64,000 nt of DNA from Kribbella sp. NBC_00382. GTDB taxonomy: Bacteria; Actinomycetota; Actinomycetes; Propionibacteriales; Kribbellaceae. The notes under the pieces are model-generated. The model ran no database searches and was not told the origin of the DNA. It was given only the letters and a program-made list of their open reading frames with translations. Shown piece by piece: positions 1 through 8,474 of the stretch (position 1 is its first letter; each line of letters begins with the position of its first letter). The stretch is taken from positions 7,068,001 through 7,132,000 of the forward strand of contig NZ_CP107954.1 of the NCBI RefSeq assembly GCF_036067295.1, in the 5' to 3' direction. A program made the translations under genes and the position numbers.

Positions 1-1676
1 ACGCCGAAAGCAGCTGCGGTCGCCGCCGACGAGATCGCGATGTCGGCCAGCTGCTCCGCCGTCGGATCGGGATTGACCGCGCAGTCGCCGTACACGAGGA
101 CCTGATTCTCCAAGCACATGAAGAAGACCGAGGACACGACCGAAACTCCAGGCAGCGTCTTGACGACCTCCAACGCCGGACGGATCGTGTGGGCCGTCGT
201 GTGCACCGACCCCGACACCATCCCGTCCGCCAGGCCGAGCTGCACCATCATGGTGCCGAAGTACGAGACGTCCCTGACGACTTCGCGGGCCTTGTCCAGG
301 TCGACGCCCCGGTGCTGCCGCAGCCGGTGGTACTCCTGCGCGAACCGCTCCCCCAGCTCCTCGTCGTCCGGGCTGAGGATCCGCGCGGCCGAGATGTCCA
401 CCCCCAGCGCGGCCGCCTTCGCGCTGATCACCACTGAATCGCCGAGCAGTGTCAGGTCTGCCACACCCCGGCGCAGTACGACGTCAGCCGCCCGCAGGAT
501 CCGCTCTTCCTCGCCCTCGGGCAACACGACATGCTTGCGGTTGGCAACAGCCTCGTCGATCAGCTGGTGCTCGAACATCAACGGAGTCACCGCACCACTA
601 CGCGCAACCTCGAGCCGATCCAGCAGCGCAGGACCGTCGACATGCTGGTCGAACAACGCGAGCGCCCGGTCCACCTTGCGCGACGAGTTCTTGGTCAGCC
701 GGCCACGCACCGCGGTCAGCGCCGTCGACGCCGCGTGCGTCCCCAGGCCGGTCTCGATCAGCGGCATCGTGCTCCCGATGCCCTCGATCAGCCGCAGGAT
801 CTGCGGGGGCAGCGCGAACCCGCCGTTGAGGAAGATCGCCGACACCTGCGGGAAGTTCTGCGACGCGTGCGCCATCAGCACCCCTACGACCACCTCCGGC
901 CGGTCCGCCGCGGTGATCACCGCCGCCCCCTCGAACAGCCGGTCGAGCACGTTCGGCATCGTCATCGCTGCCACCAGCAAGCCGCTGACCTCGCGGGACA
1001 GCAGCCGCGGATCACCGCTGAGCAGTTGGCCGTCGACAGCGCTCACCAAATCCGCCACAGCGGGCGCACTGAGCAACGGCGCTTCCGGGATCGCGTACGC
1101 CGGTACGCCGGCCCCACCCAACGCCGCAATCGCCTGGTCGAGCTCGTCCTCGCTGACCCGATTGGCGATGACCGCGAACAAGGACCCGTGATTCGCGGTC
1201 AGCTCAGCGGTAGCCATGTCGATCAGCGTGCGCAGGTTCTCGGGGGTGCGCCCCGAGCCGTTCAGCACCAGCAGCACGGGCGCGCCCAGGTTGGCGGCGA
1301 TCCTCGCGTTGTAGGAGAACTCGGTCGGCGTCCCGACGTCGGTGTAGTCGCTGCCGACGATCAGTACGGGATCTCCCCGCTCCGCCACGTGACGGTACCG
1401 CTGCACGATCCGGTCCAGCGCCGCATCGGGATCCGCGTGCACCTCGTCGTAGGTGACCCCGACGCACTCGTCGTACGACAGCGAAACAGCGTCATGCGAG
1501 GTGAGCAGATCCAGCACGTAGTCCCGCCCGCCGTACTGTGCGGTGTCCGGTCGCACGATCGGCCGGAACACCGACACCCGCTCGACCCGCCGGGACAACT
1601 GCTGGAGCACCCCCAGCGCCACGGTCGACTTCCCGGTGTACCCCTCCACCGATGCGATGTACACACTGCTTCCCAT
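1..1676 (-). CDS. pta: Phosphate acetyltransferase Pta (3' end beyond window)
   Basis: Interconverts acetyl-CoA and acetyl phosphate in the cytoplasm. About 558 codons are visible and the C-terminus lies off the left edge; long-form Pta is usually near 700 residues. The N-terminus has the BioD-like P-loop fold (VEGYTGKSTVALG), followed by a DRTGG-like middle region. The catalytic PTA domain begins near residue 370 and carries GDCAVNPDPTAEQLADIA close to the edge. I chose the ATG at 1676 because the P-loop strand follows at once and an upstream TAGGGT lies 6 bases before it, so the message looks leaderless. A near-perfect DevR box is centred 44.5 bp upstream. With the phosphoketolase at 22035 it would handle acetyl phosphate. 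An ackA gene beyond the left edge is expected from pta-ackA operons but is not seen. Confidence 0.95.
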   Translation of the reverse strand, partial: MGSSVYIASVEGYTGKSTVALGVLQQLSRRVERVSVFRPIVRPDTAQYGGRDYVLDLLTSHDAVSLSYDECVGVTYDEVHADPDAALDRIVQRYRHVAERGDPVLIVGSDYTDVGTPTEFSYNARIAANLGAPVLLVLNGSGRTPENLRTLIDMATAELTANHGSLFAVIANRVSEDELDQAIAALGGAGVPAYAIPEAPLLSAPAVADLVSAVDGQLLSGDPRLLSREVSGLLVAAMTMPNVLDRLFEGAAVITAADRPEVVVGVLMAHASQNFPQVSAIFLNGGFALPPQILRLIEGIGSTMPLIETGLGTHAASTALTAVRGRLTKNSSRKVDRALALFDQHVDGPALLDRLEVARSGAVTPLMFEHQLIDEAVANRKHVVLPEGEEERILRAADVVLRRGVADLTLLGDSVVISAKAAALGVDISAARILSPDDEELGERFAQEYHRLRQHRGVDLDKAREVVRDVSYFGTMMVQLGLADGMVSGSVHTTAHTIRPALEVVKTLPGVSVVSSVFFMCLENQVLVYGDCAVNPDPTAEQLADIAISSAATAAAFG

Positions 1677-1710
1677 ACCGGAACCCTATGCGGTGGCCTG
1701 ACCGGATCGG

Positions 1711-1752
1711 TTCGGGACGTCGGTCCCGGATTTTGAGGGCCAATGGCACTGA
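1711..1752. promoter_or_regulatory. DevR box pair upstream of pta
   Basis: The core at 1714-1727 is GGGAC-GTCG-GTCCC, inside a 20-bp near palindrome (1711-1730) that fits the published mycobacterial DosR consensus TTSGGGACTWWAGTCCCSAA well. A weaker partner, GGGCC-AATG-GCACT, lies at 1737-1750, 23 bp away centre to centre. The strong box is centred 44.5 bp before the pta start codon. Function is inferred. Confidence 0.75.
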
Positions 1753-1853
1753 GCCACGGGCCCTGCCGGCAGGTTCGATGAGAAGCAGCGGTACCCACGG
1801 GCCGGACGGAGCGGGCGATGAGCGGCACCAACCGGCAAGTCCGCCGTGGCGAG

Positions 1854-2510
1854 TCACTTCGGTGGGCGCTGCTTGGTCCGCTCGACGGCGTAGACGGCGG
1901 CCTCGGTGCGGCGTTCCATGTCCAGCTTGCGGAGCAGGCCGGAGACGTAGTTCTTCACCGTCTTCTCCGCCAGGAACATGTCCTGCGCGATCTGCCGGTT
2001 CGTCTTGCCCTCGGCGATCAGATCGAGGATCTTGCGCTCCTGCTCGGTCAGCGACTTGTACCTCGGGTCCTCGTCCTCCTCGGCCGGGTGCCGCAGCCGT
2101 TCCAGCACCGCCGTCGTCATCGCCGGATCGAGCAACGACTCCCCCGCCGCCAGCCGGCGAACCGCACCGATCAGGTCGGTACCGCTGACCTGCTTGAGCA
2201 GGTACCCCGCCGCACCGGCCATGATCGCGGTGAAGAGCGCCTCGTCATCGGAGTACGACGTCAGCATCAGGCACGCGGGCGGCTCGTCTATCGCCGAGCG
2301 GACCTCCCGGCAGACCGAGATGCCGTCCCCGTCGGGCAGCCGCACATCCAGGACCGCGACATCCGGCCGCAACGCCGGGATCCGCGCGACCGCCTGAGCC
2401 GCCGTGCCGGCCTCACCGATCACCTCGATGTCGTCCTCGGCCTCCAGCAGTTGCCGCAGCCCGAGCCGGACCACCTCATGGTCGTCGAGCAGGAACACCT
2501 TGATCGTCAT
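1854..2510 (-). CDS. devR: DevR/DosR-type response regulator (NarL/LuxR family)
   Basis: Two-component response regulator of 218 residues, probably activated by phosphorylation from the kinase at 5836. The receiver domain (1-120) has the acidic pair D9/D10, phospho-acceptor D55 in VLDVRLPD, T84 and K106. The LuxR-type helix-turn-helix occupies about 148-212. The recognition segment MFLAEKTVKNYVSGLLRKL and the following MERRTEAAVYA are, as I recall it, nearly identical to mycobacterial DevR, including the Lys and Asn that contact DNA. The match to GGGAC/GTCCC boxes around the island supports DevR rather than a generic NarL protein. A Shine-Dalgarno sequence (GGGAGAG) precedes the ATG at 2510. 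The gene is divergent from 2585 and is not in an operon with its likely kinase. I see no convincing DevR box at its own promoter. Confidence 0.92.
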   Translation of the reverse strand: MTIKVFLLDDHEVVRLGLRQLLEAEDDIEVIGEAGTAAQAVARIPALRPDVAVLDVRLPDGDGISVCREVRSAIDEPPACLMLTSYSDDEALFTAIMAGAAGYLLKQVSGTDLIGAVRRLAAGESLLDPAMTTAVLERLRHPAEEDEDPRYKSLTEQERKILDLIAEGKTNRQIAQDMFLAEKTVKNYVSGLLRKLDMERRTEAAVYAVERTKQRPPK

Positions 2511-2584
2511 ATTGCTTCTCTCCCGCTCTCGCCTTCGATCCTCCTGGCCAGACTAGACCGCCCTCTCCCCGGAAAGGGGCCACG

Positions 2585-3034
2585 ATGAGTGCCCCACCGC
2601 GCCGGTTCGACCACTCCGGCCTGCAGATCCTCGACGAGACCGACTGCCTGAAACTGCTCGGCTCGGTCCCGGTCGGCCGGCTCGTCTTCACCCAGGGCGG
2701 CCTCCCCGTCATCCGGCTGGTCAACTTCGCCATCGACGACCGGGCGGTCGTCTTCGCCACTGCGGACGGGGACATGTACCGGGCCGCGGAGCGTGGCGAC
2801 GTGGTCGCCTTCGAGGTCGACGACGTCGACCGGGACCGGCACCTGGGCTGGTCCGTCACTGCGACCGGCCATCTGTCGGTCGTCGACCCCGACGAGGCAG
2901 AGGCCGTCCGGAGCACCTTGCCGATCCACCCCTGGGCGCCGAATCGCGACCAGCACCTGATCCGGCTGGCCATCGAGGTCCTCGACGGCCGCCGCCTCGT
3001 CGCCTGGGGTGAACGTCCGAAAGACCTCCGATGA
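2585..3034 (+). CDS. Flavin split-barrel (pyridoxamine 5'-phosphate oxidase-like) protein
   Basis: A 149-residue protein of the PNPOx-like split-barrel fold, which typically binds FMN or F420. The order of segments is typical: an N-terminal helix (LDETDCLKLLGSVPVGRLVF), paired strands GLPVIRLVNFAIDD and AVVFATADGDMYRAAERG, and VAFEVDDVD before the C-terminal strands. This short form resembles Rv0080, a DosR-regulon member of M. tuberculosis, which fits the neighbourhood. The start has AAGGGG upstream and lies 74 bp from the divergent devR start. Substrate and cofactor cannot be read from sequence. It is convergent with the SulP gene, ending 9 bases from it. Confidence 0.82.
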   Translation: MSAPPRRFDHSGLQILDETDCLKLLGSVPVGRLVFTQGGLPVIRLVNFAIDDRAVVFATADGDMYRAAERGDVVAFEVDDVDRDRHLGWSVTATGHLSVVDPDEAEAVRSTLPIHPWAPNRDQHLIRLAIEVLDGRRLVAWGERPKDLR

Positions 3035-3043
3035 CAGCAGTCG

Positions 3044-4705
3044 CTACTCCTTGTCGGTAGCGGCGTGGAAGGCCTCGACCGCGGTCGGGAGGGTGAAGAA
3101 GACGCGGTCCGGGCCGAGCCGGTCCAGGAAGCCGGCCGCTTCGAGGTCGTCGCGGAGCTCCTGTTTGACCCGCGCCAGGGCGAGTACGACGCCGCGCTGC
3201 TCCAGCTCCTCGCGCAGGGCGTCGAGCGCATCGATCGCGGTGATGTCGATCTCGATGTTCGCCTCGGCGTTGAGCAGCAGCCACCGGACCGGCACGGGCG
3301 AGGCGTCGACCGCCGCCAGCGCCCGGCGATGGAAGTTCTCCGCATTGGCGAAGAACAGTGGCGAGTCGTACCGATAGACGACCAGCCCAGGAACGGGCTC
3401 CGCCGTCGGGTAGTCGTCGATGTCGTGCATACCAGGGACTCCCGGAACGATTCCGAGAATGCCGTCGTGCGGCCGGGCCACCCGACGGAACAGGTCGAGC
3501 ACGGACAACGCGACCGCCACCAGTACGCCGTACAGGACATCGAGCGCGACGACGCCGACACAGGTCGCCACCGCCAGGATCAACTCGCTGCGACGGAACC
3601 GGGCGATCCGGCGGAACTCACCGACCTCGACGAGACGCACCGCGGCGTAGACGACCAGGGCGCCGAGCGCGCCGATCGGGAAGGTGGACAGGAGTGGACC
3701 GGCGAACAGCAGCGTCGCCACGACACATGCCAGCGCGACCAGGGAGTACAGCTGACTCTTGGCGCCTGCGGCCACCGCTACCGCCGTACGGCTGCCACTA
3801 CTACTCACCGGGAAACCGTGCAGAGTCCCTGCAGTCAGGTTGGCGACACCCAGGGCGAGCAGCTCCTGGTCGGCATCGATCCGCTCATGGCGATCAGTGG
3901 CGAAAGCCCGGCCGGTCAGCACGGTGTCGGTGTAGCCGACCAGCGCGACGCCCACTGCCGGAAAGACCAGGAGCTTCAGATCGTCGACGTTCAGAGCGGG
4001 CAAGCCCGGAACAGGTAGGCCCGCCGGCACAGTGCCGATCACGGCAACTCCGTGGTCACGTAGGCCGGCGATTGCCGTGACTGCGGCCGCCAGAGCCATC
4101 ACCATGAGCGGCGCCGGCCATCGTGGCAACCACTTGGCGGCCGCGAGGAGCAGGGTGAGGGCGACCACGGAGACCACCACGGTCGCCGGATGCCAGGAGC
4201 CGAAGTGCCGTACCGCCGAGATCAGCTCCGCGACCGGCGACTCCCCCGAAACGCTCGCGCCGGTCATCCGGCCGAGCTGACCGGCGACCATGATCACCGC
4301 GATCCCCGCCAGGTAGCCGATCAGCACCGGCTTCGACAGCAGATCGGCGAGAAAGCCGAGCCGGAGCAACCAGGCGATCAGGCAGATGGCCCCCACCAGC
4401 AGAGCGAGTGTGGCCGCCAGGATCGCGTACCGCGCAGGGTCCCCAGCGGCCAGCGATCCGAGACTTGCCGCGGTGATGAGCGCCGTCGTCGACTCAGGAC
4501 CGACCGAGAGCAACCGCGACGTACCGAGGACCGCGTAGACCGCAAGCGGAGCCAGTACTGCCCACAGGCCGGCCACCGGCGGCAGACCGGCCAGCTGGGC
4601 GTAGGCCATTGCTTGCGGCACCAGGTATGCGGCCACTGTCACGCCGGCGATGACGTCCGCGCGCAGCCCACCCCACAAGCCGGTCAGGCCGGCGGCGATC
4701 TTCAC
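3044..4705 (-). CDS. SulP family anion transporter with STAS domain
   Basis: Inner-membrane anion transporter (sulfate, bicarbonate or another anion; not resolvable here) of 553 residues. The N-terminal SulP signature reads AGVTVAAYLVPQAMAYAQLAGLPP, in two parts AGVTVAAYLVPQ and AMAYAQLAGLPP, followed by about ten to twelve hydrophobic segments to roughly residue 400. A cytoplasmic STAS domain covers about 430-545, containing LVVYRYDSPLFFANAENF and DITAIDALDALREEL. Rv1739c, a SulP protein, belongs to the mycobacterial DosR regulon, so its presence here is telling. It starts 4 bases after the USP gene at 4710 ends and is almost certainly co-transcribed with it. Confidence 0.93.
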   Translation of the reverse strand: MKIAAGLTGLWGGLRADVIAGVTVAAYLVPQAMAYAQLAGLPPVAGLWAVLAPLAVYAVLGTSRLLSVGPESTTALITAASLGSLAAGDPARYAILAATLALLVGAICLIAWLLRLGFLADLLSKPVLIGYLAGIAVIMVAGQLGRMTGASVSGESPVAELISAVRHFGSWHPATVVVSVVALTLLLAAAKWLPRWPAPLMVMALAAAVTAIAGLRDHGVAVIGTVPAGLPVPGLPALNVDDLKLLVFPAVGVALVGYTDTVLTGRAFATDRHERIDADQELLALGVANLTAGTLHGFPVSSSGSRTAVAVAAGAKSQLYSLVALACVVATLLFAGPLLSTFPIGALGALVVYAAVRLVEVGEFRRIARFRRSELILAVATCVGVVALDVLYGVLVAVALSVLDLFRRVARPHDGILGIVPGVPGMHDIDDYPTAEPVPGLVVYRYDSPLFFANAENFHRRALAAVDASPVPVRWLLLNAEANIEIDITAIDALDALREELEQRGVVLALARVKQELRDDLEAAGFLDRLGPDRVFFTLPTAVEAFHAATDKE

Positions 4706-4709
4706 CAGC

Positions 4710-5642
4710 TCAGTATGTCGGCACCACTACGTCGGTACCCCTGCGCACCACGCGGGCTTGCCGTCCGCGCTCCCCAGCGATCACGTGATGCGGAACGATC
4801 GCGACCGGGCAGGCCATCGCAGCCACTGCCCGGCGGGCGATCGGATCGCCGACGGGCAGCCGGCCGGCCCGGGCGCCCAGCACGACGAGCCCGGCTTGCG
4901 CTCCTTCGCGGACCAGCGCTTCGACGACCGGCTTGGCCGTCAGGAAGCGGGTCACCTTGACCTCGGGGTACTCGTCGGCCCAGCCGGCCAGCGTCTCCGA
5001 CACGGTCAGGTCGCCCCGGCGTACCCAGGAGCTGTCGACATCACCGTCGACCGGGTCGTGCCGCGGCGCGTGCTGGGCGTGCACCACCGTCAGCTCGCCC
5101 TCGCGCTCGGCAGTCTCCCGGAAGGCGAACTCGACCGCCTCGACCGACAACGGCGTCCCATCGATGCCCACGGCAACTTTCCGGTCGAGCAGACCGGGAC
5201 GCCAGCTCAGCGGCACGACGATCACCGGGCAGCCGGTCCGGGCGGTCAGGAAGATGTTGCTTTGGGCCGCGACCAGCCGGTGCGGGCCGCGGGCACGACT
5301 GCGGCCGACGACCAGCAACCGGGCATGCCTGGCCACCTGTGGCAGCACCTTCAGCCGGGCGCCCTCCTCGGAGACCGCGGTGACCTGCAGTTCGTAACCG
5401 TAGTGATGGCGGACATGCGCGACTGCCTGCCGCAACGCGGCATCGGCGATCTCCGCGGGTGGCTTCGGCTGATAGCCCGCTGTCATCGGGTTGTACGAGC
5501 TGTGCGCCGGGTACGGCGCAACCAGCACCAGCCCGGCTCCGGACCGCAAAGCCTCCAGTGCCGCGTAGTCGACGACATGCAGGCCTTCGGCGCTGCCGTC
5601 GACCTCGACGACCACCGGTCCCGTCCGTGCCCAGGTACGCAT
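4710..5642 (-). CDS. Universal stress protein, tandem USP domains (1 of 4)
   Basis: Cytoplasmic 310-residue protein with two UspA-like Rossmann domains, about 8-150 and 158-300. The first begins VVVEVDGSAEGL and the second KVAVGIDGTPLSVEAV. Both nucleotide-binding loops are off consensus: the ends read VVGRSRARGPHRLVAAQS and VLGARAGRLPVGDP, without the usual G-x2-G-x9-G-S/T, so ATP binding is doubtful. The start has GAGGAGGA just upstream. It is first in an operon with SulP, and divergent from the sensor kinase across a region with paired DevR boxes. Tandem USPs such as Rv2623 and Rv2005c are DosR-regulated in mycobacteria. Confidence 0.9.
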   Translation of the reverse strand: MRTWARTGPVVVEVDGSAEGLHVVDYAALEALRSGAGLVLVAPYPAHSSYNPMTAGYQPKPPAEIADAALRQAVAHVRHHYGYELQVTAVSEEGARLKVLPQVARHARLLVVGRSRARGPHRLVAAQSNIFLTARTGCPVIVVPLSWRPGLLDRKVAVGIDGTPLSVEAVEFAFRETAEREGELTVVHAQHAPRHDPVDGDVDSSWVRRGDLTVSETLAGWADEYPEVKVTRFLTAKPVVEALVREGAQAGLVVLGARAGRLPVGDPIARRAVAAMACPVAIVPHHVIAGERGRQARVVRRGTDVVVPTY

Positions 5643-5720
5643 TTCGTCCTCCTCGTTCTGTTACCGCCAGCGTCTCGCTCGCGACGGCCTCCGATGCAGT
5701 GCCGCCGGGCACCGATCGAC

Positions 5721-5756
5721 GGGACCCAAGGCGGCTCTTCGGGGGACCTTCGACCT
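5721..5756. promoter_or_regulatory. Tandem DevR boxes, USP/SulP versus sensor kinase
   Basis: GGGAC-CCAA-GGCGG at 5721-5734 and GGGAC-CTTC-GACCT at 5743-5756, centres exactly 22 bp apart. They lie 79 bp before the USP start (minus strand) and about 80-115 bp before the kinase start (plus strand). The spacing favours control of the USP/SulP operon, possibly of both. Confidence 0.62.
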
Positions 5757-5822
5757 GCCCACCCGAGTGATCCCTGGTTACGGCCCGTGGTCGGGCCTGT
5801 TCCCTATCCGGCAAGGGTTCCG

Positions 5823-5836
5823 TACGGTGGGCCGCA
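5823..5836 (+). promoter_or_regulatory. Probable leaderless promoter -10 of the sensor kinase
   Basis: TACGGT at 5823-5828 is followed by 7 bases and then the ATG at 5836. This TANNNT-7-ATG arrangement recurs at other genes here and suggests that transcription begins at the start codon. Confidence 0.5.
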
Positions 5837-7590
5837 TGGGTGGGAACGAACGCGAACCTCGAAGTGCCTGGGACGAGGGCACGCTCGAGTTCTCCAGCCT
5901 GTCCCGCGTCCGGCTCGATGCGCTGCTGCAGGAGTTGCTGGGCCGCGTGGACGAGATCATGGACTCCCAGGAGCGCCTTCGAGCCCTCCTCGACGCGGTC
6001 GTCGGCATCGGCGCGGATCTCGACCTCGACAGCACCCTGGACCGGATCGTCACGGCCGCCTGTGAACTGGCCGGCGCCCGGTACGGCGCCCTGGGCGTCG
6101 TCGGGCCCGACGGCAAGCGGCTGATCCGCTTCATCACCCGCGGCGTCACCGCCGAAGAGATCGCCGCGATCGGCCCGTACCCCGAGGGCCACGGCATCCT
6201 GGGCCTGCTGATCGACCATCCCACCCCGATCCGGCTCACCGATCTGGCCGAGCACCCGCGCTCGTTCGGGTTTCCGGCCAACCATCCCCCGATGAGCAGC
6301 TTCCTCGGGGTGCCGATCCGGACCCGCGAGCACGCGTTCGGCAACCTGTACCTGACCGAGAAGGCGGACAACGCCGACTTCACCGAGGACGACGAGCGCG
6401 CCGTGACCGCACTGGCCGCCGCGGCCGGCGTGGTGATCGACAACGCCCGCCTGTACGCCGACACCGAGCGCCGCCGTCGCTGGCACGAGGTCACCGCCGA
6501 GATCACCCAGCTGATGCTCGGCGACTTCGACCCCCAGCAAGCCCTCCAACTGATCGCCTCCCGGGCTCGCGAGGTGTCTGAGTCGGTGTTCGGAGCGGTG
6601 TTCCTGCACGACGACGGCGACCTCGTGGTCCAGGCCGTAGACGGGCCGCCGGCGTTCGCGAAGTACGTCGGCCGGCGGTTGGCCGCCGACCGGCCGATCC
6701 TGCGCGACGTACTCGGCAGCGACGAGCAGGTCGTGGTCGAAGACCTCGCCACCCTCGCCAAGGAGACCGGGCAGCTCGCGGACTTCCCTGAGCTGGGCGA
6801 CCTCGGCCGGACCATCTTCGCGCCGCTGCCGGCCGGCACCGGGACCTCCGGCGGGATCCTGATGGTCGCCGCCGAGCACGGCGCGGTCCTCGGCGTGACC
6901 GTCGGCACCGACCTGGTCCGGATGTTCGCCAACCAGGCCACGCTGGCGCTCGACCGCGCTCAGGCTCAGCAGAACCGATCGATCCTCGCCGTCCTGGAGG
7001 ACCGCGACCGGATCGCCAAGGACCTGCACGATCTGGTCATCCAGCGACTGTTCGCTACCGGGCTGCAGCTACAGGGCATGCACCGGATGGTGCGGCCCGA
7101 GGTCCAGGAGCGGATCACCCGGGCGGTCGAGGATATCGATGCCACCATCCGCGACCTGCGCGGCGCGATCTTCGAGCTGCAGAGCCAGCCGGGGAGACCG
7201 TCGCTGCGCTCCGACCTCCAGGCTCTGGTCGCCGAGTACGCCGAGCCGCTGGGGTTCCGCCCCGAGTTGATCATCACCGGACCGCTCGATACCGCCGTAC
7301 CGGCGTCCGTGCGGCCGCAGATCATCGCCGCGGTCCGGGAGTCGCTGTCGAACGTGGTCCGGCATGCTCAGGCCAGTGCCGTTCAGGTGGAGATCACGGT
7401 GACCGGTGTGGACGTCACGGCCCGGATCTCCGACGACGGTGTCGGCATCAGCCCCTCCGATCGGCGCAGCGGTCTGCGCAACCTGGAAGAAAGGGCCGCC
7501 GCATTGGGTGGTGCCGTACGGCTGCAGTCCAATCAGCCGCACGGCACCGTGCTGGAGTTGCGCGCGCCCCTCAACGCCCACCCCAGCTGA
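5836..7590 (+). CDS. devS: DevS/DosT-type GAF-GAF sensor histidine kinase
   Basis: Soluble kinase of 584 residues (DosS and DosT are of very similar length), predicted to sense oxygen, CO, NO or redox state through a GAF-bound haem and phosphorylate DevR. GAF-A spans about 55-205, with ARYGALGVVGPDGKRLIRFI and FGFPANHPPMSSFLGVP; H150 sits where DosS H149 and DosT H147 ligate haem. GAF-B spans about 225-370. The HisKA_3 region has DRIAKDLHDLVIQRLF with phospho-acceptor H398, and the HATPase domain follows (VRESLSNVVRHA, ISDDGVGISP). I start at the ATG at 5836, not the in-frame upstream codon at 5767, because TACGGT lies 7 bases before it and family similarity begins just after. Haem binding is inferred from one aligned histidine. 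Confidence 0.9.
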   Translation: MGGNEREPRSAWDEGTLEFSSLSRVRLDALLQELLGRVDEIMDSQERLRALLDAVVGIGADLDLDSTLDRIVTAACELAGARYGALGVVGPDGKRLIRFITRGVTAEEIAAIGPYPEGHGILGLLIDHPTPIRLTDLAEHPRSFGFPANHPPMSSFLGVPIRTREHAFGNLYLTEKADNADFTEDDERAVTALAAAAGVVIDNARLYADTERRRRWHEVTAEITQLMLGDFDPQQALQLIASRAREVSESVFGAVFLHDDGDLVVQAVDGPPAFAKYVGRRLAADRPILRDVLGSDEQVVVEDLATLAKETGQLADFPELGDLGRTIFAPLPAGTGTSGGILMVAAEHGAVLGVTVGTDLVRMFANQATLALDRAQAQQNRSILAVLEDRDRIAKDLHDLVIQRLFATGLQLQGMHRMVRPEVQERITRAVEDIDATIRDLRGAIFELQSQPGRPSLRSDLQALVAEYAEPLGFRPELIITGPLDTAVPASVRPQIIAAVRESLSNVVRHAQASAVQVEITVTGVDVTARISDDGVGISPSDRRSGLRNLEERAAALGGAVRLQSNQPHGTVLELRAPLNAHPS

Positions 7591-8469
7591 TCAGGCATCG
7601 TCCTTGGTGAGACGGATGACGGCGACCGGGCAGGTCGCGTGCTGCAGGACGCCTCTGGCGACGGATCCGAGCAGGACCGAGATCACCTTGCTGTGGTGGC
7701 GTCCGCCGATGACGAGCAACTGCGCGTCGCCGGCTTCGGCTGCCGCGATCAGGCCGTCGACGGCGTGCCCGCGACGGACGTCGACCTCGATGGCAAGGTC
7801 CGGGTACTTCTGCCGCCACTGCCGGGCAACGGCCTCGAAGTGCAGCTCGGCCGTTCGCGACCATGAGTCGAGGGCACCTTCGACCTCCATCGACTCCCAG
7901 CTGTAGATGGGCGGCAGATCCCATACATGCACCATCCGCAGGGCAATTCCTCGTTCGATCGCAGCCTCGGCCGCGAATTCGACCGCGGCCTCGGATTCAC
8001 CCGAGTCGTCCAGCCCGACCACGACCGGGCCGGCGTGACCGGATGGCGTCCAGCCGTCCGGTACGACGATCACCGGGACGGTGGCCAGGTTCGCCACGGC
8101 CTCGGAGGTCGATCCGACCAGCAGGCGCTTGACCGTACTCATCCCCCGGCGTCCGACCACCAGCATCACGCTGCCGGCGGCCAGCTCGGCCAGCGTTGTC
8201 GCCGGCGGACCCAGCACGACCTCGGTGGAGTGATCCACGGCCGGGTCCCGTTCTTTCATCTTCTGCTGGACCTCTTCGACCAGGTCGATGGCCGCGTCGT
8301 CGACCACTTTCGGTTCCCAGTACGGCGCGTACCGCAGCTTCTCGTCGATGACGTGGATCGCCCGGAGCGGGGCCTTGCGGATGAGAGATTCCTGCAAGGC
8401 CCACTCCAGTGCACCCGTGTCTCGCCAGGAGCCGTCGACGCCCACGTGGATCACAGGTTGCTTGGTCAT
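7591..8469 (-). CDS. Universal stress protein, tandem USP domains (2 of 4)
   Basis: A 292-residue protein with two USP domains. The first starts VIHVGVDGSWRDTGALEWAL and the second PVVVGLDDSGESEAAVEFA. Domain 1 keeps a complete ATP loop (GRRGMSTVKRLLVGS), while domain 2 is altered (GGRHHSKVISVLLGS), so nucleotide binding by at least one domain is plausible. The ATG at 8469 is chosen because the hydrophobic first strand follows within a few residues. It lies 5 bases downstream of the DoxX gene and is convergent with, and abuts, the kinase gene. Expression probably comes from the paired DevR boxes upstream of doxX. Confidence 0.92.
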   Translation of the reverse strand: MTKQPVIHVGVDGSWRDTGALEWALQESLIRKAPLRAIHVIDEKLRYAPYWEPKVVDDAAIDLVEEVQQKMKERDPAVDHSTEVVLGPPATTLAELAAGSVMLVVGRRGMSTVKRLLVGSTSEAVANLATVPVIVVPDGWTPSGHAGPVVVGLDDSGESEAAVEFAAEAAIERGIALRMVHVWDLPPIYSWESMEVEGALDSWSRTAELHFEAVARQWRQKYPDLAIEVDVRRGHAVDGLIAAAEAGDAQLLVIGGRHHSKVISVLLGSVARGVLQHATCPVAVIRLTKDDA

Positions 8470-8474
8470 GGTGC

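Noticed and set aside
2528-2545. Possible DevR box between devR and the split-barrel gene
   Set aside because: CTCGC-CTTC-GATCC matches only about 8 of 14 positions and has no partner 22 bp away.
5041-7029. 662-codon open frame on the minus strand
   Set aside because: It runs antisense through the sensor kinase and in another frame through the USP gene. It is a product of high GC content, with Arg/Gly/Ala-rich translation and no recognisable domain.
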